A DNA stretch of 41,456 nucleotides from Roseovarius sp. A-2 (GCF_002072155.1 NZ_BDIY01000026.1:1-41456); one strand, 5' to 3'. Counted from the first letter of the stretch, positions 23,201-31,032 are shown. The notes: generated from the letters alone by a model not told the origin. Translations and numbers: made by a program.

Positions 23201-23893
23201 TTACGCCGGTCGATAGTTCTCACCACATGACAGAATCGACCAGACGATCCGGGCGTTCTTGTTCGCGAGGGCAACGGCAACGACATTCGGATGCCGCCGC
23301 TCGCGCATGCGACCGATCCACTGACTTCTGGGGTCGGTCTTGCCGTGTGCCTTGCCGAGAACGGCGCGCGCGCCATGGATCATCAAGGTGCGCAAATACA
23401 GATTACCCCGTTTACTGATGCCGAACAGGCGAGATTTCCCGCCACTTGATCGCTGTTTCGGGACCAGACCCAGCCAAGCGGCAAACTGACGTCCGTTCCT
23501 GAAGCAGGTTCGATCACCAACCGCCGCGACCAGCGCGGTTGCTGTAATTGGCCCGATCCCTTCGATCTGACCGATACGCTGGCACGCCTCATTGCTCCGG
23601 AACAGGGCGCGAATCCTGCGGTTGGAGGATGCAATACGCAGATCAAGCTCAGCCAGTTCCTCTCGGATTTCCCCCGCAAGCTCGCGGATCAAGTCCGGCA
23701 AGCCGTCGTCGGCACAATCTCCCTCTGCAATCTGGCAGAGCGCGCGGCGCAGATGATGTATGTCACGGGCAACGCGACGCCATGTTCGGCCAGAAGGCCA
23801 CGGATCTGGTTCACCAGCCGTGTCCGGTCAGAGACCAGTCGCTGCCGGATGCGGTGAACTGCCTGGATTTCAAGTTGTTCGGGAGATTTTCAA
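23201..23893 (-). pseudogene. IS110-family transposase, frameshifted C-terminal two thirds
   Basis: Minus-strand frames encode the middle of an IS110-family transposase (SPEQLEIQAVHRIRQRLVSD; RTRLVNQIRGLLAEHG), then a frameshift near 23785 and the C-terminal Transposase_20 domain (IGQIEGIGPITATALVAAVG; FAAWLGLVPKQRSSGGKSRL; NVVAVALANKNARIVW). The N-terminal DEDD part is absent. It abuts an AAA ATPase remnant at ~23894. This is a different member of the family from the 27134-28494 element. Confidence 0.78.
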
Positions 23894-24060
23894 AGATTGG
23901 CATAGCACCGTCAGCGCGCGCCTCGGCAAAAGCTCGGGCGATGTTCTGTTCGCTTTCGCCAATCCATTTCGAGATCAGATCCGAGGCGCGCTTCTCGATC
24001 ACCGGCATACCGATCACGCGGGCTACGGCTTGGTGATTTTTTCGGGCATAGTGATGAGTG
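23894..24060 (-). pseudogene. AAA ATPase gene scrap
   Basis: The minus strand reads ARVIGMPVIEKRASDLISKW, then IGESEQNIARAFAEARADGA, matching the segment between Walker A and Walker B of AAA ATPases (the WIGESEQNI..AF.EA pattern). Walker A upstream and the DEAD-like Walker B downstream are both missing; an IS110 remnant begins where Walker B is expected. Only ~50 residues are recognisable. Confidence 0.55.
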
Positions 24061-24260
24061 TCTTATCAGTTGGACTCGGCATCGTACTGAGAAGGGCGAT
24101 GATTTGGTATGGAAAGCAATGGCGCTTGTAGCTGATGGTCGGTGTCTGCATCGCAGATAGCTATGACCAAATCGCCACGCGAACAACCGCGCGGACGTTA
24201 ACGTGGCAACGTCTCTAAAAGGTATAGAAATTATGCTACTTTTACCCTATATTGTGTCTC

Positions 24261-24524
24261 ATGAAGTTCGAGTTTGACCCCGACAAAAGCGCCGCGAACC
24301 GTGAAAAGCACGAGATCGACTTCGATGAGGCCCAGGCTCTCTGGGATGATCCTTATCTGATCGAGGCCCCCGCCAACGTCATGGATGAGCCGCGCTTTCT
24401 GGCCGTTGGCGTGATCGGGGCCAAGCACTGGACGGCGGTCTATACATACCGGAGCGACCGGGTGCGGATCATCTCCGTGCGCCGCGCCCGCAGGCAGGAG
24501 ATTGACTATTATGAAGGCGACTGA
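24261..24524 (+). CDS. brnT: BrnT-family toxin (type II toxin-antitoxin)
   Basis: An 87-residue BrnT ribonuclease-type toxin (RelE-like fold). Family phrases are EFDPDKSAANREKHEIDFDEA at the N-terminus, LWDDPYLIE, RFLAVGVIG, WTAVYTYRSDRVRIISVRRARRQEIDYYE at the end, with the conserved basic residues near the C-terminus. The start at ATG 24261 is preferred to a TTG/ATG 9 bases upstream because native sequence begins at MKFEFD. It overlaps brnA by 14 bp in the usual toxin-antitoxin order. Confidence 0.9.
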   Translation: MKFEFDPDKSAANREKHEIDFDEAQALWDDPYLIEAPANVMDEPRFLAVGVIGAKHWTAVYTYRSDRVRIISVRRARRQEIDYYEGD

Positions 24525-24726
24525 ATTCGACAAACGCTTCGATGCGGGCGAGGACATGTCCGCCCATGTCGATTGGACAAAGGCCCGCCGCCTCAATGTT
24601 GAGGCCAAGCGGGTGAACGTGGATTTTCCGACCTGGGTTGTCGCAGGCCTGGACCGGCAGGCCCAGAAGCTCGGCATCACCCGCCAAGCGCTGATCAAGA
24701 TGTGGATTGCTGAGCGGCTGCAGTGA
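24511..24726 (+). CDS. brnA: BrnA-family antitoxin
   Basis: A 71-residue antitoxin with a C-terminal ribbon-helix-helix region (RVNVDFPTWVVAGLDRQAQKLG, then ITRQALIKMWIAERL) and an N-terminal toxin-binding segment rich in acidic residues. BrnA neutralises BrnT and, as a dimer, represses the brnTA promoter. The ATG at 24511 lies inside brnT; a TTG at 24502 is possible. The pair looks intact. Confidence 0.88.
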   Translation: MKATEFDKRFDAGEDMSAHVDWTKARRLNVEAKRVNVDFPTWVVAGLDRQAQKLGITRQALIKMWIAERLQ

Positions 24727-24813
24727 AAACGATATTGCCAAATTGCTGATGATGGCGGTGCAAACCGGTTCTCTGTGTGATCAGGCGGCCATTTCTGCGG
24801 TGTAGTCTGCCCC

Positions 24814-25023
24814 CCACTGGCGCTGCAACTCGTTCAGGCCTTGATGGTCTACGTGAACACCCGGATGGTTCAATCTGTTCTACGTGATCAGGATTTGGCG
24901 GCACGATTGTCGCCGGAGGATTACCGCGGCCCGACCCCGCTGATCTACTCTCATATCAACCCTTATGGCCGCTACGACATCGATCTGACCTCGCGGATCG
25001 ATTTCGATAGACAAGCCGCATAG
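24814..25023 (+). pseudogene. Tn3-family transposase, C-terminal tail
   Basis: The frame reads LALQLVQALMVYVNTRMVQ and ends after a SPEDYRGPTPLIYSHINPYG stretch plus RYDIDLTSRIDF. These are the last ~65 residues of Tn3-family TnpA, including the NT..V and W/YSH.NPYG signature. The ~920 upstream residues are absent. It lies 11 bp before the TPR-protein gene and ~1 kb before a serine resolvase, so all three may descend from one Tn3-type element. Confidence 0.78.
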
Positions 25024-25034
25024 GAAGCCTCTGA

Positions 25035-25934
25035 ATGCCCGTCTCGAAAAAGCCCCGCAGGAAATCTTCCCCATCATCTGTCAGGACCGAGCTGGCGGCT
25101 TTACCCAATCCGATGACGCTTGAGGGAGAGTGGAGCAAACTCGGTGCGGGGCCTGAGGACGAAGCACTCGGTGAGGCGCAGGACCTGGTTTATGAGGCTT
25201 GGGAAGCCGCCGATGGCCGCAGTCGCTATGCGCTTGCCCGCCGGGCGCTGAAGATCTCGCCGCTCTGCGCGGATGCCTGGCTCATCCTGGCCGAGCGTCC
25301 GTCGCTATCGCGGCAGGATCGCCGGGAATTTCTTGAACGTGCGGTCAAGGTCGGCGAACTGGCGCTCGGAGAGGACGGCTTCGCCGAATATGAGGGGCAT
25401 TTCTGGGGATTTCTGGAAACCCGTCCTTATATGCGCGCGCGGCATTGCCTGGCCGAGGATCTCTGGAGATCCGGTGATCACGAAGCCGCCATTGCCCATC
25501 TGCGCGAAATGCTTGACCTCAATCCGGGTGACAATCAGGGGCTGAGATACGTTCTTCTCGCCTGGCTGCTGAACATGCGGGATGACACCGCCGTCGAAGA
25601 GCTTCTTCGTGCGCACAGCGACGAAGCCAGCGCTTTCATCTGCTACACTCAGGCCTTGTTTGCCTTTCGGAAAGCAGGTGACGGAAAAGCCGCGCGCAAG
25701 GCCGCCATGGAGGCCTGGGAGTGCAATCGCCACGTGCCAAAACTTCTCGCCCGGAAAGGCCGTGTCCGTTTCGAGGACACAGGATACTACACTTTGGGCG
25801 GCGAAGATGAGGCCGCCTGCTATATTGAGGAGTACGGGTTCGCCTGGAAGGAGACGCCCGGAGCCGTCGATTGGTTGGTGGAGGTGACGAAAGACCTGAA
25901 CCGGCGCCGGAGCGGAGACACGACGCTGCACTGA
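25035..25934 (+). CDS. TPR-type protein of unknown role
   Basis: A 299-residue soluble protein with a basic, Ser/Pro-rich N-terminal ~20 residues, then helical repeats of TPR character: ALARRALKISPLCADAWLILAE (~62-83), a VGELALGEDGFAEYEGHFWG block, RARHCLAEDLWRSGDHEAAI with AHLREMLDLNPGDNQGLRYV (~135-175), and AAMEAWECNRHVPKLLARKG. The combination resembles a widespread ST7/TPR-type bacterial family found near mobile elements. No catalytic motif is seen; it probably acts as a protein-protein scaffold. It follows a Tn3 transposase tail by 11 bp and precedes a resolvase, so it may be a transposon passenger. Confidence 0.75.
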   Translation: MPVSKKPRRKSSPSSVRTELAALPNPMTLEGEWSKLGAGPEDEALGEAQDLVYEAWEAADGRSRYALARRALKISPLCADAWLILAERPSLSRQDRREFLERAVKVGELALGEDGFAEYEGHFWGFLETRPYMRARHCLAEDLWRSGDHEAAIAHLREMLDLNPGDNQGLRYVLLAWLLNMRDDTAVEELLRAHSDEASAFICYTQALFAFRKAGDGKAARKAAMEAWECNRHVPKLLARKGRVRFEDTGYYTLGGEDEAACYIEEYGFAWKETPGAVDWLVEVTKDLNRRRSGDTTLH

Positions 25935-25999
25935 CAATGCCGACATTCTGGGTATACCCAAAACGACATGGCGCATGAACACTGAGACGTACCGTTTTT

Positions 26000-26058
26000 G
26001 TGTTCACTTTGGGCCTATTTATCGATAATGAACACGTTATGACGAAGGCACACCCAAA
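26000..26058 (+). promoter_or_regulatory. Candidate res site / resolvase operator
   Basis: GTGTTCA (26000-26006) and TGAACAC (26029-26035) form an inverted pair centred on an AT-rich spacer, and a further ATGAACAC lies at 26059 on the resolvase start codon. Such spaced inverted sites directly upstream of a serine resolvase are the expected layout of res subsites, which double as the operator of the resolvase gene. The assignment is from pattern only. Confidence 0.45.
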
Positions 26059-26616
26059 ATGAACACATCCAGCGCAAAAATCGGCTACGCCCGCACCTCA
26101 ACCACAGATCAGAACCCTGCTGCCCAGATCACGGCGCTTAAGGCGGCTGGATGTGGGATGGTGCGCACTGAGCAAAAGAGCGGCGCCACGTTGAGCGGCC
26201 GCCCTGAATTGAAGACCATCCTCGACTTCATCCATCCGGGTGAGACTCTGGTCGTGACACGGATAGACCGGCTGGCCCGATCTCTCAGCGACCTTCAGGT
26301 CATCGTTGCGGCGCTGAAGGACAAGGGCGCACATCTGGCTGCAACCGAGCAGCCGGTGGACACATCAAACGCCACGGGCAAGGCTTTCTTCGACATGCTC
26401 GGTGTCTTTGCCGAGTTTGAGACCAATCTGCGCCGGGAGCGGCAGGCCGAAGGCATTAGCGCCGCAAAACAACGTGGCGTGTATAGGGGTCGCCTCCCAA
26501 AAATCGATGTGGCCACCATTCAGGCGAAGCTGTCAGAGGGCTTGTCGCCAACGGAAATCGCACGCGACATGGGAATATCGCGGGGCACTGTTTATAAAGC
26601 AAAGGCCTTGATGTGA
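26059..26616 (+). CDS. tnpR: Small serine recombinase (Tn3-type resolvase / invertase)
   Basis: A 185-residue resolvase. The catalytic Ser is Ser14 in IGYARTSTTDQN, and the conserved active-site Arg residues are in RIDRLARSLSDL (~68-79). Other landmarks are EQKSGATLSGRPEL, the long E-helix around MLGVFAEFETNLRRERQAEG, and a C-terminal helix-turn-helix (SPTEIARDMGISRGTVYKAKAL, ~162-183). It resolves cointegrates or inverts DNA at its res site. The full domain set suggests that it is functional. Its partner transposase survives only as the tail at 24814-25023. Confidence 0.92.
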   Translation: MNTSSAKIGYARTSTTDQNPAAQITALKAAGCGMVRTEQKSGATLSGRPELKTILDFIHPGETLVVTRIDRLARSLSDLQVIVAALKDKGAHLAATEQPVDTSNATGKAFFDMLGVFAEFETNLRRERQAEGISAAKQRGVYRGRLPKIDVATIQAKLSEGLSPTEIARDMGISRGTVYKAKALM

Positions 26617-27092
26617 AAAAGAACAAGATAAAGCAGCGGTCGCCAACCGCCAAACCGCCCGCCAAAACAAACACAAAAGTACCGCCGCCGCGCAACCTTA
26701 CGCCCCCGCTCTGTGAGAAATTGCGCCACGACATGATGCAAGCGTGTCTCAAGGTAGCGGAGACACACGGGTTGACGGTTGAAGGCGGGGAGTTGAACGA
26801 CATCGATCTGCGTCACGGCTTCGACATCAGCTTCCGTGTCGGCATTCCGATGCCAGACGGCGCGATCTATTCGCCGGACAAAGCCCTCTTCGAAGTCCTC
26901 GCTCCACATTTTGGCCTTGAGCCATCTGACTATGGACGGACCTTCAAGTCGCGGGGAGACCTCTACCGGATCGTGGCGATCAACCCCAACAGACCAAAGT
27001 ACCCGATTAGCACTGAGCGTGTCTCCGATGGGCGCGGGTTCAAGATGCCGGCCGAAAACGTCGTGATGTATCTACAGTATTCAGGAGCCTGA
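26613..27092 (+). CDS. Hypothetical protein coupled to the resolvase
   Basis: About 159 residues starting at a GTG that overlaps the resolvase stop (GTGA, 26613-26616), so it is translationally coupled. The N-terminal ~30 residues are basic and Pro/Lys-rich; the rest is a compact mixed region (LRHDMMQACLKVAETHGL; DISFRVGIPMPDG; FKSRGDLYRIVAINP). No domain is recognised. Coupling to a resolvase suggests an accessory or passenger function in the same element. It ends 40 bp before the IS1111-type insertion. Confidence 0.6.
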   Translation: MKKNKIKQRSPTAKPPAKTNTKVPPPRNLTPPLCEKLRHDMMQACLKVAETHGLTVEGGELNDIDLRHGFDISFRVGIPMPDGAIYSPDKALFEVLAPHFGLEPSDYGRTFKSRGDLYRIVAINPNRPKYPISTERVSDGRGFKMPAENVVMYLQYSGA

Positions 27093-27207
27093 AAGTTCAT
27101 GAATTGTTCCCGAAGAAGCCCAAATACGATGGGGTGGACACCTCCTCACGGCATCGCTTTGTGCCAAGGTAGCGATGTCGAAACGAGCTACAGAGGAGAC
27201 GTCAAAG

Positions 27208-28233
27208 ATGGAAGCTACTATAATCGGGATCGATATTGCGAAGAATGTGTTTCAGTTTCACGGAGCTGGAGCCGACGGGACCACGGTATTCCGGCGCAAG
27301 CTCCGGCGATCCGCGGTGCTGGATTTTCTGAAGGCTCTACCGCACTGCCTGGTCGCGATGGAAGCCTGTGCCAGTTCGCATTATTGGGGCCGAGAGATTG
27401 AGCGGCTAGGGCATGAGGTTCGCTTGATCCCACCGCAATATGTTAAACCCTTCGTGAAGCGGCAGAAGAATGATGCGGCCGATGCCCAGGCGATTGTCGA
27501 AGCCGCAACGCGACCGGAGATGCATTTTGTTGCTGTGAAATCGGCTGAACAGCAAGGTCAATCCATGCTGCTGAAAACGCGGGAGTTGTTTCTGATGCAA
27601 CGTACCCAGATGATCAATGCGTTACGCGGCCATCTCGCGGAATATGGGATCGTAGCCGCCCAGGGGGCCTCGAATGTGAATAAGCTCGAAGCCTTCGTTC
27701 TGGAGCGCGACAAAGACGACTTGCCCCAGACTATGCGCAACATGTGCATCCGGCTTTTCGACCATTTGCGCATTCTTGATTGGCAGATCGACGATCTGAC
27801 GTCCAGAATTGAGACTGCTGCACGCAATGATGAAACCGCCCGCCGACTGATGACTATCCCCGGCATCGGGCCGATGTGTGCGATGGCAATCACAACCCTT
27901 GCGCCACCGCGCGAGAGCTTTCGAAAGGGCCGTGACTTTGCGGCCTGGGCTGGATTGACCCCAAAACAGCATTCGACTGGCGGTAAGACGCGGTTGGGGC
28001 GAACGTCGAAGATGGGCCAGAGAGATATTCGAAGATTACTCATCTTGGGGGCCATGTCTGTCATTCAATCGGTTGAACGGAAAGGTGGTGCCCCCGAGGG
28101 TTCTTGGCTTGACCGTATGCTGAAGCGAAAACCCAAGTTGCTGGTTGCGGTCGCACTTGCAAACAAGCTTGCCCGGATGGCCTGGGCATTGATGAAGAAT
28201 GAAGATGTGTATCGAGTTCAGCTGGCGGCTTAA
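27208..28233 (+). CDS. IS110/IS1111-family transposase (intact)
   Basis: A 341-residue DEDD/serine recombinase of the IS110 family from the ATG at 27208, which has a GAGGAG ribosome site; an upstream ATG at 27175 is less likely. The RuvC-like N-terminal domain shows IIGIDIAKNVFQFHG, VAMEACASSHYWGREI and KNDAADAQAIVEAATRP (the acidic residues of the DEDD set). The C-terminal Tnp domain shows IPGIGPMCAMAITTLAP, FAAWAGLTPKQHSTGGKTRLG and VAVALANKLARMAW, with the Ser in the STGGK segment as the probable nucleophile. IS110 recombinases act with a guide RNA made from the element's own non-coding end. Confidence 0.92.
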   Translation: MEATIIGIDIAKNVFQFHGAGADGTTVFRRKLRRSAVLDFLKALPHCLVAMEACASSHYWGREIERLGHEVRLIPPQYVKPFVKRQKNDAADAQAIVEAATRPEMHFVAVKSAEQQGQSMLLKTRELFLMQRTQMINALRGHLAEYGIVAAQGASNVNKLEAFVLERDKDDLPQTMRNMCIRLFDHLRILDWQIDDLTSRIETAARNDETARRLMTIPGIGPMCAMAITTLAPPRESFRKGRDFAAWAGLTPKQHSTGGKTRLGRTSKMGQRDIRRLLILGAMSVIQSVERKGGAPEGSWLDRMLKRKPKLLVAVALANKLARMAWALMKNEDVYRVQLAA

Positions 28234-28494
28234 AGCCATCCAGTTGTTGCCTGGAATGCGGTAGGTCTTAGCGGAGGATTATGGGCGAACAGTCGAGAAT
28301 GACGGGATCTGGAGAACCAGAGAAGCTGTATGCGGAACCGACCGCGGAAATACGATTTGGACCAGATCTTCGAACTAACCATAAGGGCCCGTGGCAAGAG
28401 ATGCTGCAATACAGAGGCCGGACACACGTAGGAACTCGACCGCATTCACTCAAAATCACCGTGAAAATTCACTTGCATTCCCGGAGGTGTCCAC
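28234..28494 (+). ncRNA. Candidate guide (bridge/seek) RNA in the IS1111 right end, copy A
   Basis: A 260-bp non-coding right end follows the transposase stop. It holds clear hairpins, among them TCTGG-AGAA-CCAGA (28308-28321) and GCGG-AACCGA-CCGC (28332-28345). IS110-group elements encode a structured RNA in a non-coding end that pairs with both target and element ends; in the IS1111 subgroup it is placed at the right end. The region has an open frame from 28281, but it is fused to duplicated transposase sequence only by chance. I could not identify the guide loops by eye. Confidence 0.4.
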
Positions 28495-28498
28495 ACAC

Positions 28499-29354
28499 GC
28501 ATTATTGGGGCCGAGAGATTGAGCGGCTAGGGCATGAGGTTCGCTTGATCCCACCGCAATATGTTAAACCCTTCGTGAAGCGGCAGAAGAATGATGCGGC
28601 CGATGCCCAGGCGATTGTCGAAGCCGCAACGCGACCGGAGATGCATTTTGTTGCTGTGAAATCGGCTGAACAGCAAGGTCAATCCATGCTGCTGAAAACG
28701 CGGGAGTTGTTTCTGATGCAACGTACCCAGATGATCAATGCGTTACGCGGCCATCTCGCGGAATATGGGATCGTAGCCGCCCAGGGGGCCTCGAATGTGA
28801 ATAAGCTCGAAGCCTTCGTTCTGGAGCGCGACAAAGACGACTTGCCCCAGACTATGCGCAACATGTGCATCCGGCTTTTCGACCATTTGCGCATTCTTGA
28901 TTGGCAGATCGACGATCTGACGTCCAGAATTGAGACTGCTGCACGCAATGATGAAACCGCCCGCCGACTGATGACTATCCCCGGCATCGGGCCGATGTGT
29001 GCGATGGCAATCACAACCCTTGCGCCACCGCGCGAGAGCTTTCGAAAGGGCCGTGACTTTGCGGCCTGGGCTGGATTGACCCCAAAACAGCATTCGACTG
29101 GCGGTAAGACGCGGTTGGGGCGAACGTCGAAGATGGGCCAAAGAGATATTCGAAGATTACTCATCTTGGGGGCCATGTCTGTCATTCAATCGGTTGAACG
29201 GAAAGGTGGTGCCCCCGAGGGTTCTTGGCTTGACCGTATGCTGAAGCGAAAACCCAAGTTGCTGGTTGCGGTCGCACTTGCAAACAAGCTTGCCCGGATG
29301 GCCTGGGCATTGATGAAGAATGAAGATGTGTATCGAGTTCAGCTGGCGGCTTAA
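28499..29354 (+). pseudogene. IS110/IS1111 transposase, 5'-truncated second copy
   Basis: This copy B of the transposase lacks the first ~57 codons, including the first catalytic Asp, and the left end of the element. From HYWGREIERLG onward its protein is the same as that of copy A. An upstream frame from 28281 runs through the copy A right end into it, giving a 357-residue fusion that is unlikely to be functional. It has its own complete right end, 29355-29615. Confidence 0.85.
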
Positions 29355-29615
29355 AGCCATCCAGTTGTTGCCTGGAATGCGGTAGGTCTTAGCGGAGGAT
29401 TATGGGCGAACAGTCGAGAATGACGGGATCTGGAGAACCAGAGAAGCTGTATGCGGAACCGACCGCGGAAATACGATTTGGACCAGATCTTCGAACTAAC
29501 CATAAGGGCCCGTGGCAAGAGATGCTGCAATACAGAGGCCGGACACACGTAGGAACTCGACCGCATTCACTCAAAATCACCGTGAAAATTCACTTGCATT
29601 CCCGGAGGTGTCCAC
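29355..29615 (+). ncRNA. Candidate guide RNA, copy B
   Basis: This is the duplicate of the 28234-28494 right end, with the same hairpins 1121 bp further on. If the copy A region is a guide-RNA locus, this is a second source of the same RNA, since it would not depend on the missing left end unless its promoter lies there. Confidence 0.35.
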
Positions 29616-29619
29616 ACAC

Positions 29620-29891
29620 AGCTTCGGGCCAGCTAGGCCGGATAGGACGGAAAAACTGGCTCTTCGCGGGAGCCGATACTGGAGCGGAAACCCTGTCCCG
29701 CGCCATGACCATCATCGAGACCGCCAAGCTCAACGGCCTCGATCCGCTGGCCTATCTCGCCGACGTGCTCGACCGCATCCATGATCACAAGATCAACAAG
29801 CTAAATGAGTTGCTGCCGTGGAATTGGGTGCCACTGGCATCCGTGACACGCAGTCAAGCCGCGTAAGCTGCGGTATCAAAGAGGCGGTTAC
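29620..29891 (+). pseudogene. IS66-family TnpC, C-terminal tail and right end
   Basis: From about 29640 the frame reads GRKNWLFAGADTGAETLSRA, then TIIETAKLNGLDPLAYLADV and HDHKINKLNELLPWNW, the C-terminus of IS66-family TnpC, with its natural stop at 29866. The following bases end at 29891 in GAGGCGGTTAC, the reverse of a GTAACCGCCTC terminus that resembles IS66 ends. The rest of the element is missing upstream, where the IS1111 tandem lies. Confidence 0.8.
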
Positions 29892-30181
29892 GACCTCGTG
29901 ACCAAAGCCCGCAATCAGCCGACCCCAATGATGGGCGCTGCCACAGGCCTCCATGGCAACAACGCAGCGCGGGTGATCTTCTATAAATTTGGCAAACTGC
30001 AATCGGGACAGTTGCTTACGGAACACAACCGATCCATCCCCAGCAGCGCCGTGCAAATGAAAAACTCTCTTGGCCAAGTCGACCCCTATAAGTGTAACAT
30101 CCTCCATGGATACCCTCCTCTTTGCTTGGTGATACTTCACCATTCTGGCACAAAACGATGCCGTTGAGCGGGGGTATCCAC
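29892..30181 (-). pseudogene. IS110-family element (copy iii), left end and transposase N-terminus
   Basis: On the minus strand, GTGGATACCCCCGCT at 30181 opens a left end with the GGCATCGTTTTGTGCCA pattern, and a transposase starts at ATG 30107 (LIGVDLAKRVFHLHGAAGDG; VAMEACGSAHHWGRLI). It breaks after GHEVV at ~29892, exactly where the IS66 right end is. IS66 therefore appears to have inserted into this IS110 element. Only ~72 residues remain. Confidence 0.8.
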
Positions 30182-30438
30182 ACCATCAATGTCGGTACAT
30201 CAGGTGCATCTGAAAGTTGCAAAATAGCCACGTTCATCTGCGTAAAAGGCTTGAAACTGCCTGTTTTTGGGCATTTCCTTATCATTCAAATTGTAGTGAA
30301 CAGGGTCTTTTACCGCCGTTCTTGTCAAAGGCTTCCCTCAAACGATATTCATCTTTACGGTATAGTCATGCCCTAGGCATATCTCTCCCCGGATAACCCT
30401 GCCCGAGGCAATCAAACAAAGCTAAAAAGGAGCATTCC

Positions 30439-31005
30439 ATGCTTAAGACAACAACAGCACTGGCCGCCATGACCGCCTTTCTGGCCGCCCCTGCCTTTGC
30501 AGGCGCTTTGAGCGAACCCGAGCCCGAGCCCTATATCGCGCCCGTCGCGGTCGTCGCCCCCGCAAGCCCGAACTGGACCGGGTTCTATTTCGGTGGTGAA
30601 GTTGGGTATGGCGATTTCGACTTCGGCCCGAGCGACGATGGTATCATCGGCGGTGTGATCCTTGGGTATGACTATGACCTTGGCAACAACTTCGTTGTCG
30701 GTGGCGGTCTTGATTATGATTTCGCCGATATCGACGGTCTCGACGAAGTGTTCCGCGCGAAACTGCGTGGCGGCTATAAAATTGGCAATGGCCTGCTTTA
30801 TGGCACCGGCGGTTACACCTTCGCCAACACGGACAATGCCGGCACTGACGATGGCTATGTTGTCGGTGGTGGCTACGAGCACATGTTGACCCAGAACATC
30901 TCCGTTGGTGGTGAGGTTCTTTACCACGACTACGGCAGCTTCAACAATTCCGGGGCAGATCTTGACGGCACAACCGCTCAGGTCCGCGCCAGCTTCCGCT
31001 TCTGA
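30439..31005 (+). CDS. Outer-membrane beta-barrel protein (OmpA-barrel/Omp25-like)
   Basis: A 188-residue secreted protein. The signal peptide covers residues 1 to ~21 (MLKTTTALAAMTAFLAAPAFA), followed by an acidic Pro/Glu linker (SEPEPEPYIAPVAV). The rest shows alternating barrel strands: NWTGFYFGGEVGYGDFDFG, GVILGYDYDLGNNFVVGGGL, FRAKLRGGYKIGNGLLYGTG, VVGGGYEHMLTQNISVGGEV. It ends in the sorting signature RASFRF with a terminal Phe. An 8-stranded barrel of the Omp25/Opa type is expected. An AAAAGGAG site precedes the ATG. A single-gene unit closed by the terminator at 31033. Confidence 0.88.
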   Translation: MLKTTTALAAMTAFLAAPAFAGALSEPEPEPYIAPVAVVAPASPNWTGFYFGGEVGYGDFDFGPSDDGIIGGVILGYDYDLGNNFVVGGGLDYDFADIDGLDEVFRAKLRGGYKIGNGLLYGTGGYTFANTDNAGTDDGYVVGGGYEHMLTQNISVGGEVLYHDYGSFNNSGADLDGTTAQVRASFRF

Positions 31006-31032
31006 TCGACTTACCTCTTCAGAGCAAACATC

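Larger units (their letters stand above)
27134..28494 (+). mobile_element. Complete IS110/IS1111-family element (copy A)
   Basis: The 12-bp inverted repeats GTGGACACCTCC (27134-27145) and GGAGGTGTCCAC (28483-28494) enclose an intact transposase gene. The left non-coding end is short (~75 bp) and the right one long (~260 bp). Inverted repeats near the ends and a long right end fit the IS1111 subgroup. A truncated second copy (28499-29619) follows immediately. Confidence 0.82.
27378..29619 (+). repeat. 1121-bp tandem duplication (two units)
   Basis: Bases 27378-28498 are repeated at 28499-29619 with the same length and, where I compared them, one difference: GGCCAGAGAG near 28020 against GGCCAAAGAG near 29141. 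The unit runs from inside the transposase gene (GCATTATTGGGG) through the right end of the element (...GTCCACACAC). The near identity means that the duplication is recent or maintained by gene conversion. Confidence 0.93.

Noticed and set aside
24486..24510. TTG at 24502 as the brnA start
   Set aside because: It would add only three residues; the ATG at 24511 gives the usual BrnA N-terminus and overlap with brnT.
28490..28510. A right-left junction promoter as formed in tandem IS elements
   Set aside because: Copy B lacks its left end, so the junction is right end to transposase interior and cannot form the usual junction promoter.
28281..29354. A 357-residue fusion protein beginning in the IS1111 right end
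   Set aside because: The first ~73 codons are the non-coding right end of copy A and occur again after copy B, where they are followed by IS66 sequence. The fusion is a by-product of the tandem duplication and lacks the first catalytic Asp.
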